The notes beneath the pieces were generated by a model. That model did not search any database. It had not been told where the DNA came from and saw nothing but the letters and a program-made list of their open reading frames with translations. 64,000 nt of DNA from Saposhnikovia divaricata (lineage: Eukaryota; Streptophyta; Magnoliopsida; Apiales; Apiaceae). The first letter of the stretch is position 1; each line of letters starts with the position of its first letter. Of the stretch, positions 9,952 through 19,041 are shown piece after piece. Position numbers and translations under genes: made by a program. Location of the stretch: contig CM071595.1 of assembly GCA_036435485.1 (NCBI GenBank), positions 106,756,580-106,820,579 of the forward strand, given 5' to 3'.

Positions 9952-11910
9952 TTATCCTTTTGGTACCCAAATTTTGTTGGGTCCAGTATAGTTAGTAGAT
10001 AGAACATATAAATCATGCAGTTCAGATTTCTTGATCCATTTTTGGATCCATCTTGGTTCGTGGTTTCTTGTTCTTCTTCTGTCATCCTGAAAACGGTAGG
10101 CCGTTTTTCCATTTCGGTAGGCTAATTTTATCTGAGTTGTGCAGTGTTGGGAGAGATGTCCCTTCTTTTGACATTTGTTACATATCTTCCAAGGCATTGC
10201 GTAATCATAAGGAATTCCATGAGTTCCATCATACTGAAGAGCAGTTTCTTTTGAAGTTGATGCTAATCCAACACCTTCCTTTTCTATAGGAACTGCAGTC
10301 TTCTTCATCATTGATATGAGAGTTTCTTCGCCTTGAACAAATTTTCCCATTCCTTTGTTGAGCCTCTTTATCTCCTCGTCGAGTTCTTTTATTTTCTCAG
10401 CTTGTTGGATAATTTCCTGTGAAGCTTCTGTTTCTTCTTTCAGCTTACTGATATGAATGTCTTTGAATCCTATTTCATCATTCAGCTTGCTGATTTGAAT
10501 TTCTCTGGTTTCAATATCAGCTTTTAGCTCGCTGAGTTGCTTGATTAGAACATCATTCCTTCTGAGTATCACTTTGTTGAGTCCTTCTAATTGAGTTATG
10601 CTATCCTTCAACCTCGTAATCATAGATTCATGTTCATCTAGAGCTTTCTCTTCCATCAAATCTCTGACTAATTTCTTAAGATGAGTATTTTTCTCCTTCA
10701 ACTTGTTGTTCTCTGTCTTTACTTTGAGATATTCTTCAGAAGCTTCCTGCATAGTTAGTTTTTCCATAACATAAGTAGTAGGTAAAGAATTAAATGAATT
10801 TACCTCACTGTTTTCATCATCTGAGTCTATTTCGTTGCTTTCCACTTCGGTGTTATCTTCTTCATTAAGACCAACCAAAGCTAGATTAACCATGTCATCA
10901 CTTGAGTCTTCTTCAGAGGTAGAGTCATCACTCCAAGTCATCAAAGCTTTAGATTTCTGTTTATCCTTGAATCCAGCTTGCTGTTTTGATTTGTTCTTTA
11001 ATTTGTAGCAGTCTCTTCGGTAATGTCCCTTCTTGCCACATTCAAAGCATGTTTCTTCTTTGGATTCTCTGAATTCTTTTCTGTTGTTCGAAGAATTTCC
11101 TTTCAGTCTCTTCATTTGATTCTTCTTTTCAATAAGTCTTTTAATTCTCCTTGAGATGAGAGCTAAGTCCTCATCTGATTCTGATTCTCCTTCAGATTCC
11201 AGCTTGCTGTTTGCAGAATGAAGTGCTAAATTCTTCATTTTCGCAACTGGAGCTTGTGATGATCTGGCTTGGCTAGCATTAATTTTTGCTTCAAAATGCT
11301 CAAGTTCAGCAAAAACAGCCAAAGTATCCATAGTGTCAATTTGTGATGAAGATTCCAATGCGGTTACCTTAGGTGAATAAGACCAAGGTACTGCACTCAA
11401 TATTTTCATGTTAATTTCAGCTTGAGGAATTGTTTTTCCAAGCAGTTTGAGACCATTCATGGTTTTCTGAAATCTTGCTTGACTTTGCCTTATAGTCTCA
11501 TCTTCCTTGACAATAAAGCTTCCAAATTCATTCATCAATGTACTGAGTTTAACTTTCTTTAGAGTAGTCGAACCTTCATGATATAGTTCCAAAGTATCCC
11601 ACATTTCTTTGGCGGATTTGCATGAGGAGACTTTATCACTTTCACTTGCAGAAAGACCATTCATGATAGTATTCATTGCCCGAGTGTTGTAGCTTTCCTT
11701 GACCAATTCGGCATCAGTAAGCTCATCAATGTCTTTCGGCTTGTATTCTTTGTCAAGAAAAACATACGGTCCTCTGCTGACAACTCGCCATTCAAGTGGT
11801 TCCTTTGACAGGTGCATCTTCATTCTGTCCTTCCACCAGTTGTAGTTTTCAGTGCCGAGCAACAAAGGTGCACGGTTGTTAGATGATCCAAGAGGATAAT
11901 CTTCAGCCAT
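9952..11910 (-). CDS. gag: copia gag protein
   Basis: The intact 652-residue ORF starts MAEDYPLG about 50 bases after the primer site. Residues 15-220 form a UBN2-type copia gag domain that builds the particle. A CCHC zinc knuckle (CFECGKKGHYRRDC) is at about 287-300 and would bind RNA. An acidic stretch follows, then a long heptad-rich coiled coil (about 400-560), then a second CCHC knuckle (CNKCQKKGHLSQHC) at about 577-590. The length and the late second knuckle suit the SIRE lineage better than short copia gags. It ends in IWVPKG and a stop; pol follows in the +1 frame. Several CAGCAAGCTG motifs are translated here, as SKL or QQA. Confidence 0.9.
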   Translation of the reverse strand: MAEDYPLGSSNNRAPLLLGTENYNWWKDRMKMHLSKEPLEWRVVSRGPYVFLDKEYKPKDIDELTDAELVKESYNTRAMNTIMNGLSASESDKVSSCKSAKEMWDTLELYHEGSTTLKKVKLSTLMNEFGSFIVKEDETIRQSQARFQKTMNGLKLLGKTIPQAEINMKILSAVPWSYSPKVTALESSSQIDTMDTLAVFAELEHFEAKINASQARSSQAPVAKMKNLALHSANSKLESEGESESDEDLALISRRIKRLIEKKNQMKRLKGNSSNNRKEFRESKEETCFECGKKGHYRRDCYKLKNKSKQQAGFKDKQKSKALMTWSDDSTSEEDSSDDMVNLALVGLNEEDNTEVESNEIDSDDENSEVNSFNSLPTTYVMEKLTMQEASEEYLKVKTENNKLKEKNTHLKKLVRDLMEEKALDEHESMITRLKDSITQLEGLNKVILRRNDVLIKQLSELKADIETREIQISKLNDEIGFKDIHISKLKEETEASQEIIQQAEKIKELDEEIKRLNKGMGKFVQGEETLISMMKKTAVPIEKEGVGLASTSKETALQYDGTHGIPYDYAMPWKICNKCQKKGHLSQHCTTQIKLAYRNGKTAYRFQDDRRRTRNHEPRWIQKWIKKSELHDLYVLSTNYTGPNKIWVPKG

Positions 11911-11955
11911 TTCGATCGATACTATTCCTGTTACAGAACAAATTAGTATACCAAA

Positions 11956-11967
11956 GCTCTGATACCA
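11956..11967 (-). other. primer binding site of the copia element, initiator tRNA-Met type
   Basis: On the minus strand it reads TGGTATCAGAGC, two bases after the 5' LTR end at 11970. It is the same primer type as in the host chromovirus. Confidence 0.92.
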
Positions 11968-11969
11968 AT

Positions 11970-13187
11970 TGAAAACACACCTAGAGGGGGGGAATAGGTG
12001 TATTATGGCTGATAGTGGTTAGATATGAACTGTTTTAATTTTACCCAGAAACGGCTTGCTGATATGACCTGACAGTTTAATAACAGCAGGCTGAATTAAA
12101 ATGCAAATGCAGTGCAGAAAGAAAAATACAGAAAAGCAAAAATAACACAAGATCTTTTAGCCAGGTTCGACCCCTAAACCCCTATGGTCTACGTCCTGGT
12201 CCCTTACCAAATTTGGTAAGAGAATATATTATTGATCACTATAAAAACCGATTACAAGATCCAACAATATATCTCCCTTTACACCCAGCTGCTTACAATT
12301 CGGCTTGCTGAATTGCTGTGCTGAAACTAACTCTCTAAGCAATACTTCCCAAGTATCCTCCTCTAGTTCAGTTTCACCCACCCAAGACCCTTAGCCGAAC
12401 TTGTACAACAACTAATCTTTACAATTTGAACAATACAAGATTTTGAATAAATACAACTTAACCTAAAGAACCCTCTGAAATAATATAGTCGAAATGTTAA
12501 TGAGAGGTTGAAAGGTTTCCAAGAATAAAGCAAGGAAGCTCGAAGTTGTGTTTGAATATATGGTCTTGTTTTTGCACTTGGATTTTGTTTTGAAACTAAA
12601 CAAGAACACTTATTTATAGGTGAATAAATTTGATTTGGGATATAGTCTTCCTGAATATTCAAGAGGCTCCATCTTCAGCTTTTACAGAAAATAGCCGTTA
12701 GTGATTAAGACCGTTTGAAACATTAAGTGGAGAGAATGAAAGAGGAGCTGATTTGTTTTCTGGAAATAACGTGCAGGCATGAGAGTCATAGGAGACAAAG
12801 AGAATAAAGAAATGGTATGGGTTTGGTTTAATTAAATAAGGAAAAGGTGACACCTTATTTAATTAAAAGAAAAGTTGTCTCCTACTTTACTAAAGTTAAG
12901 AATATAGAATGATAGGTATGGGAGAATATTTCAGAGGGTCCCTCACAATAAACCTATCAATAAGATATAATAAGTTTCGAAAGTCTTCTTGCTTTCTGTC
13001 CTTTCTGCCGCCCAGAATCAGCATGCTGAATTGAACTGAGTTGTATGGTCAGCTTGCTGAAATTCGATACATTCCATACCAGCTTGCTGAAACATAACTG
13101 AAAGTCTGACAAGTAATAGCTTGCTGAATTATGGACATAAATGGACACAGCTTGCTGAAATATAATCATCAAAACATATGGGTTACA
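11970..13187 (-). repeat. 5' LTR of the copia element (right copy)
   Basis: It is the 1218-bp partner of 3756-4973. Over the shared 1207 bp I see two differences (near 12019 and 12830). The outer 11 bp, 13177-13187, share 7 of 11 bases with the left copy but still begin with TG on the minus strand and abut the target duplication. Confidence 0.9.
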
Positions 13188-13192
13188 CCTAC
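13188..13192. repeat. target-site duplication CCTAC, right copy
   Basis: It matches 3751-3755. After it the chromovirus ORF resumes in the frame expected from the left half. Confidence 0.85.
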
Positions 13193-13589
13193 CCCTGCTC
13201 CTGCTCCTGCTACTGCTCCTGCACCTGCTTATGTTCCTATCATACCACCCCCGCCGATGGACCTACCCTCAGTGTCGGGCACTGAGCACGCCTACGTGGT
13301 GCAGTTCCTGACCCGAGACTTACTTTCTGCAGAGGCCAGACTTAACGAGGCGAGGCGGGCACTAGTAGAGGAACGCGAGGCGCGATTGAGGATTCAGGCT
13401 GAGATGAGGTCTGCTGTTGCTAGGAGGACTAGGGCTCGACTCCATAGGATTGAGAGGAAGAGTCGCGCGAGGATTCTTAGTTTAGGAGTCCGCGGGGGCG
13501 GAGTAGTCCAGGCTAGGGATGCTAGGCGTGTTGTGCATCGTACATTTTCCCGAGTGAGGGCCTTGCTCCGTCGTGGTGCGGCCCCATGA
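13193..13589 (+). pseudogene. extra ORF upstream of gag, C-terminal half
   Basis: It continues the frame of 3418-3755 after the copia insertion. First comes a Pro/Ala run (repeated CCTGCT codons), then a short hydrophobic region, then a strongly basic segment with many Arg residues and helical heptads (about 80 residues), ending RGAAP before a TGA. The acidic first half and basic second half could let the protein fold on itself or contact nucleic acid, but that is inference. No family recognised. Confidence 0.6.
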
Positions 13590-14320
13590 TGTGTTACGGA
13601 TAGCTCAGTCCTCTAGGTTTAGATGACATTAGTGTGTCGATTTTGCGGGATAGTTTACTTGTGCAGTGGTATCCTTTCTGACCAGTGGATGAGTAGACTG
13701 ACCTACAGATATGTAGATGTGACTTCGGATAGTATGTACGGATGTAGCCCTACTTTTGTGTAGCCCTGACTATTCAGATGATGTACTTGTTATTGTTCCA
13801 CTTTTGCTAGACCTTGACATCGGAACTATGTATTAGGCTCTAACATCCAAACTTTGTGATAACTCTTGTACCGTATTTATCTAGTTTCAGTTTCCTTGAT
13901 ATTGTCTCAACTGCCTTACTTTCCGATGCCATGCTTTACTGTTTTGATATACAACTGTGAATATACAATTGCTACAAGCCGCAAATGCAACCATGCTGTT
14001 TCAAATTTTCGACATGAGATTTCAAATTGTTCTCTACAAATTCCCAAAATGTTCCTACAAAATTTAAAATAAATTTTTCAAAAAAATAAAAAAATAAAAA
14101 AAATTGAGGTTTTGAATTCTTGAAAACTCCTGCAAATGTTTTCGCACCCCACTGAGATTTTTTTCCCCAAAAATGTTTTGACGTTTTATCTCCAGTATCG
14201 GGTTATTAAAACTTTTGCAACTTCCACCCTTATGAGGAGGAACGATACGTTCCTGACCCGTGTAAACGATGTCAGGTAACTGGAAGACCCTAACCCATTT
14301 CTTGTTTCATTATCAGAATC
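13590..14320 (+). other. untranslated spacer between the extra ORF and gag
   Basis: About 730 bp with no convincing ORF, AT-rich at 14040-14110. It probably is leader sequence of the chromovirus RNA. No clear intron or ribosome-entry feature is visible. Confidence 0.6.
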
Positions 14321-17300
14321 ATGCCACCTAGAAGAATGAACACTCGAGCTCACCCGGTCAGTTCTGAAGGCCAGGGTAGCCACCAAGGGACCGGAGGCCA
14401 CCAGAACCATGAAGGGGGGAATGTGAACCTGAGTGAGGATGAGGGCAACGATCATAACTTGTTTGATGACTCTGAGTATGACAAAGAAGAAGCTGGTGAT
14501 GACACCCGAGAGGTGGAACATCCAAGGGGAGGCCCTATGGAACAGTTCATGGAGCTACTTAGGCAGAACTTGGACCGTCCCCCGGTTCAGCAACCACCCA
14601 ACAATGCTAATGCAAATGCTTTTCGGAACTTCAAATCCCTGAAACCCCAAGAATTTAAAGGAACTGCAGATCCGGTTGAGGCAAGAGCCTGGCTGAAGGA
14701 AATGGAAAAATCTTTCGAGATACTAGGTGTCGCTGAGGAGCAGAAGACTGTTTTCGCCACCTACCTCCTGAAGGGTGAGGTAAACTATTGGTGGGAAGCT
14801 AAGAGGAATTTGGAAGGAAGAGGTGTGGTGACCTGGGAGAGGTTTAGCGAGCTGATCTTGGAAAAGTACTTCCCTAGGTTCATGGAGACACAAATGGAGT
14901 TGAAGTTTTGGGAACTAAAGCAAGGTAACATGACGGTGGCCGAGTATGAGGCCAAATTTACTGAGTTGTCGAGGTTTGTGCCGGAATATGTGAACTCTGA
15001 GGCAAAGAGGGCCCGAAGGTTTCAATTGGGGCTAAAGCAATGGATTCAGAATCGTGTGGCGGTTCTTGAGCTGACAGACTATGCCACCCTGGTACAGAAA
15101 GCATCAATTGTTGAGGCCGGGAGTGAACAGATGCAGAAGGAAAGGGAAGGAAAGAAGAGGAAGTTTGATAGTCGAAAGGGAAACTCTGCGGGTGGGAGCT
15201 TTCCGAGCAAATTTAAGCGAGGGGCGATGTCCCAACCCAGCGGAAACTTTGGAACCAAGAGAGCTGAAAGTTGGAGTGTGGTCCAGAGCGTCCGACCACA
15301 GGGATCGTCTTACTCTACCCCATCCCGAGCCCTACCCCCGGATTGCAATAAATGTGGAAGGAAACATGCGGGCGCGTGTAACCTACAGGATGTGAAGTGC
15401 TTCAAGTGTGGGCTGACAGGACATTATGCTAACGCCTGTCGAGGAACTAGTAACAACACCAGTGCCGGAGGTAATTGCTTCAAGTGTGGGAAACCAGGGC
15501 ACCGAATGAGGGAATGTATGTCCTCTGGGCCAGCTGAGTCAAGAGTGAGTGGAACTGCTTCTAACAAGGCCCCTACTGCAAGAACTTTTAACATGACGGT
15601 GCAAGATGCCGTGAGGAACACGGATGTCATTGCAGGTACCCTACTACTCAACTCAGTTAAGGCAAATGTTTTATTTGATTCGGGAGCTACCAAGTCTTTC
15701 ATATCTCTAGATTTTGTATGTCAGTTAGGCCTTAAGGCTGAACCATTGAAAGACAGACTGCAAGTAGAGATAGCTAATCATGAAATTATCCCTCTTAGCC
15801 AAGTATGTCCAGGTTGTGACCTAGAAATAGGAGGGCGACACTTTCGGGTAGATTTAATACCTTTTAAACTAGGAGAGTTTGACGTAATAGTAGGTATGGA
15901 TTGGTTAACAACCCATGGAGCCCAGATTGATTGTGTAAAGAAGAAAGTAAGTTTGAGACTGCCAGGGGACGAGGAAATAGTGTTTAGTGGAAAACGGCAA
16001 AACCAAAAGTTCCTGACTATGATTCAAACTAAGAAGCTGTTACGTAAAGGATGCGAAGCCTATTTAGCCTATGTGAGGGATACCAAGAAGGAGGCACCAA
16101 ACCTACAGGAAATCCCTGTCGTTAATGAGTTCGCGGACGTATTTCCGGATGATCTTCCCGGACTACCACCTGATAGAGACATCGAGTTCGCTATAGACTT
16201 AGTTCCTGGTACGGCCCCAATTTCGAAAGCCCCATATAGGCTAGCCCCAGTGGAGATGAAAGAGCTGGCCACTCAGTTACAAGAGTTGTTGGATAAAGGG
16301 ATGATAAGACCTAGTGTGTCACCGTGGGGAGCCCCGGTGTTATTCGTGAAAACGAAGGATGGTAGTATGAGATCGTGTATAGACTACAGAGAGTTGAATA
16401 AGGTGACTATAAAGAATAAATATCCCTTACTCAGGATAGATGACCTGTTTGATCATTTAAAAGACGCGGTTTATTTTTCTAAAATTGATTTGAGGACCGG
16501 GTACCACCAGTTAAGGATTAAGCCAGAAGATATACCAAAGACGGCCTTTCGCACCCGGTACGGACACTATGAGTTCCTAGTGATGTCATTTGGTTTAACG
16601 AATGCCCCTGCAGCTTTCATGGACTTAATGAATCGAGTCTTCAAGAAGTACTTGGACAAGTGTGTTATAGTCTTCATCGATGACATCTTGATTTATTCCA
16701 AGACGAAAGAGAAACATGCAGAGCACTTGAGGATTGTATTTGGAGCGTTGAGAGAAGAAAAGTTGTACGCTAAGTTCTCAAAGTGTGAATTTTGGTTGAA
16801 GGAAGTTCAGTTTTTAGGGCATGTGATCAGCGATCAAGGCATTCTAGTGGACCCATCCAAAATAGAGGCTGTATCAAATTGGGAGAGACCAACCACTCCG
16901 ACAGAGGTGAGAAGTTTTATAGGATTGGCTGGCTACTATAGGAGGTTTGTCCAAGACTTTGCCAAGATAGCAGCCCCTTTGACCCGACTAACTCGCAAGA
17001 TCGAGAACTTTGTGTGGACTGAAAAATGCGAAGAGAGCTTCCAAGAGTTGAAAAAGAGGTTGGTGACAGCACCAGTGCTAGCCCTACCTGATGATAAGGG
17101 AGATTTTGTGATTTATAGCGACGCATCCCATAAAGGTTTAGGGTGTGTGCTCATGCAGCACGGTAAAGTGATTACGTATGCGTCCAAACAACTTAAGGAG
17201 TACGAGATAAGATACCCCACCCATGATTTGGAATTAGCGACGATAGTTTTCGCTTTGAAGATCTGGAGACATTACCTTTACGGAGAAAAGTGTGAAATCT

Positions 17301-18466
17301 ACACTGATCACAAGAGCTTAAAGTACATATTCACTCAGAAAGAGTTAAACATGAGGCAGAGGAGATGGCTAGAGCTAATCAAGGATTATGATTGTGAGAT
17401 TCATTATCACCCAGGGAAGGCCAACGTGGTGGCCGATGCACTTAGCCGAAAGGAGAAACTCAAGATGATAATGTCAGTGGACGAATTGATTAAGGACCTC
17501 GAGAAATTGGAGATTGAAGTGAGGTTACCAGGAATTGGACAAGAGAGTCTAATGGAAATAAGAGTCCAACCACCGCTATTGGAAAAGATTAAGTTATGCC
17601 AGGAAAAGAAGATAGAAGAAGAAAAGAATTCGATGGAGAAAATTTTGACTGGCGAGGAAATTAAGTGTGAGAAGGACGGGAATGGAGTTATGAGGTACGC
17701 ATCTAGGATATGGATCCCGAACGTTCAGGAATTAAAAGATGAGATTTTGCAAGAGGCTCATAGTTCAAGGTACTCAATTAACCTTGGAGGCACTAAGATG
17801 TATAGAGATTTGAGAGAATACTATTGGTGGCCAAATATGAAGAAGGACGTGGCAGAGTGGGTAAGTAAATGCTTGACATGTCAAAGAGTAAAGGCCGAAC
17901 ACCAGAGGCCCAGTGGATTGTTGCAACCCTTAGAAATACCCGAGTGGAAGTGGGAACATATTGCGATGGATTTTGTGGTCGGACTACCAAGGACCAAGAC
18001 TAATCATGATGCCATTTGGGTAATTATCAATAGATTGACCAAGTCAGCACATTTTCTTCCAATCAACGAGAGATACACTATCGACAAGCTGGTGGATATT
18101 TACTTAAAGGAGATCGAGGTAAGGCATGGGGTTCCTGTGAGCATTGTATCTGATAGAGACCCAAGGTTCAACTCCAGGTTCTGGAGGAGTTTTCAGGATT
18201 GTGTGGGGACCAAGTTAAACATGAGTACTGCATACCACCCCCAATCCGACGGACAGAGTGAGAGGACCATCCAGACCATAGAGGACATGTTGAGAGTATG
18301 TGCCATAGATTTTAAGGGAAGTTGGGACGACCACTTGCCGTTGATCGAATTTTCCTATAACAACAGTTACCATGCGAGTATAGGAATGCCCCCATATGAA
18401 GCTTTATACGGACGAAGATGTCGGTCTCCCTTATGTTGGGAAGAAGTAGGAAAGCGGAAGATTTAA
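14321..18466 (+). CDS. gag-pol: chromovirus gag-pol polyprotein (early stop in the integrase tail)
   Basis: A single 1381-residue frame starts at MPPRRMNT. In order: retrotransposon gag domain (about 105-260); three Cys-rich knuckles at about 342-399, the last two of full CCHC form; aspartic protease with FDSGATKSF near 451; reverse transcriptase from about 625 with FIDDIL near 786; RNase H with YSDASHKG near 930; integrase with an HHCC zinc finger (about 1146-1187) and a DDE triad in MDF (about 1219), SDRDPR (about 1277) and QSER (about 1313). Enzyme motifs look intact. The TAA at 18464 falls where the family continues, so the integrase tail and chromodomain are cut off. Gag and pol share one frame, as usual in this lineage. 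Confidence 0.94.
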   Translation: MPPRRMNTRAHPVSSEGQGSHQGTGGHQNHEGGNVNLSEDEGNDHNLFDDSEYDKEEAGDDTREVEHPRGGPMEQFMELLRQNLDRPPVQQPPNNANANAFRNFKSLKPQEFKGTADPVEARAWLKEMEKSFEILGVAEEQKTVFATYLLKGEVNYWWEAKRNLEGRGVVTWERFSELILEKYFPRFMETQMELKFWELKQGNMTVAEYEAKFTELSRFVPEYVNSEAKRARRFQLGLKQWIQNRVAVLELTDYATLVQKASIVEAGSEQMQKEREGKKRKFDSRKGNSAGGSFPSKFKRGAMSQPSGNFGTKRAESWSVVQSVRPQGSSYSTPSRALPPDCNKCGRKHAGACNLQDVKCFKCGLTGHYANACRGTSNNTSAGGNCFKCGKPGHRMRECMSSGPAESRVSGTASNKAPTARTFNMTVQDAVRNTDVIAGTLLLNSVKANVLFDSGATKSFISLDFVCQLGLKAEPLKDRLQVEIANHEIIPLSQVCPGCDLEIGGRHFRVDLIPFKLGEFDVIVGMDWLTTHGAQIDCVKKKVSLRLPGDEEIVFSGKRQNQKFLTMIQTKKLLRKGCEAYLAYVRDTKKEAPNLQEIPVVNEFADVFPDDLPGLPPDRDIEFAIDLVPGTAPISKAPYRLAPVEMKELATQLQELLDKGMIRPSVSPWGAPVLFVKTKDGSMRSCIDYRELNKVTIKNKYPLLRIDDLFDHLKDAVYFSKIDLRTGYHQLRIKPEDIPKTAFRTRYGHYEFLVMSFGLTNAPAAFMDLMNRVFKKYLDKCVIVFIDDILIYSKTKEKHAEHLRIVFGALREEKLYAKFSKCEFWLKEVQFLGHVISDQGILVDPSKIEAVSNWERPTTPTEVRSFIGLAGYYRRFVQDFAKIAAPLTRLTRKIENFVWTEKCEESFQELKKRLVTAPVLALPDDKGDFVIYSDASHKGLGCVLMQHGKVITYASKQLKEYEIRYPTHDLELATIVFALKIWRHYLYGEKCEIYTDHKSLKYIFTQKELNMRQRRWLELIKDYDCEIHYHPGKANVVADALSRKEKLKMIMSVDELIKDLEKLEIEVRLPGIGQESLMEIRVQPPLLEKIKLCQEKKIEEEKNSMEKILTGEEIKCEKDGNGVMRYASRIWIPNVQELKDEILQEAHSSRYSINLGGTKMYRDLREYYWWPNMKKDVAEWVSKCLTCQRVKAEHQRPSGLLQPLEIPEWKWEHIAMDFVVGLPRTKTNHDAIWVIINRLTKSAHFLPINERYTIDKLVDIYLKEIEVRHGVPVSIVSDRDPRFNSRFWRSFQDCVGTKLNMSTAYHPQSDGQSERTIQTIEDMLRVCAIDFKGSWDDHLPLIEFSYNNSYHASIGMPPYEALYGRRCRSPLCWEEVGKRKI

Positions 18467-19009
18467 TGGCCTGAACTGGTCCAACAGACAAGAGAAACTA
18501 TCGAACTCATAAGAGGACGGCTGGTAGCGGCCCAAGACAGACAGAAGAAGTATGCGGACCAAACCCGCAAGGACAAAGAATATGAGGTAGGAGAGTTTGT
18601 GATGTTAAAGGTATCACCGTGGAAGGGATTGATGAGATTTGGTAAGAAGGGGAAGCTAAGCCCAAGATTTATTGGACCTTTTGAGATTTTGAGACGAGTT
18701 GGAAAGTTAGCCTATGAATTGGCTTTACCCCCAAGCTTGCAGCAAGTACATAATGTGTTCCATGTGTCCATGCTATGACCCTACCATACCGACTTTCGGC
18801 ACGTGATAGAATATGATCAAGTGGATCTGCAGCTAGACTTAACCTATCTGGAGCAACCCGTAGAAATCATGGATAGAAAAGAACAGGTGCTGAGGAACAA
18901 GGTTGTCAAACTAGTGAGAGTTTTGTGGAGGAACCAGAATGTCGAAGAATCAACATGGGAACTAGAGAGCGCGATGCGCGAAAAGCACCCCCAACTGTTT
19001 TCAACCTGA
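18467..19009 (+). pseudogene. integrase C-terminus and chromodomain, separated from pol by stop codons
   Basis: This is the same frame as gag-pol after the TAA at 18464-18466. It encodes the rest of the integrase C-terminal domain (a GPFEILRRVGKLAYEL-like block and HNVFHVSML), then a TGA at 18776-18778, then a chromodomain-like end (VKLVRVLWRNQNVEESTWE) finishing at 19009. Chromodomains of this kind are thought to steer integration toward marked chromatin. Two in-frame stops and no frameshift suggest point decay after insertion. Confidence 0.88.
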
Positions 19010-19028
19010 TTCCGGGACGGAATCCTTT

Positions 19029-19041
19029 TAAGGAGGGGAGG
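19029..19041 (+). other. polypurine tract of the chromovirus
   Basis: The purine-rich run AAGGAGGGGAGG lies right before the 3' LTR, which starts TGTAAGAACCC at 19043. This fixes the LTR start. Confidence 0.85.

Larger units (their letters stand above)
3756..13187 (-). mobile_element. SIRE-like Ty1/copia retrotransposon nested in the chromovirus
   Basis: It is about 9.4 kb on the minus strand. In sense order it has: 5' LTR (13187-11970), primer site, gag, pol, a third ORF, purine tract and 3' LTR (4973-3756). A 5-bp duplication flanks it. A large gag with coiled coil and an ORF after pol are typical of the SIRE/Maximus lineage. Over about 1207 bp the LTRs differ at only two sites that I can see, so this insertion is younger than its host element. 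Nevertheless pol has three stop codons. Confidence 0.93.

Noticed and set aside
3756..13176. Copia LTRs ending at 4962 and 13176 (AAAACA)
   Set aside because: Those ends lack a matching target duplication; ends at 4973 and 13187 give CCTAC on both sides and restore the interrupted frame.
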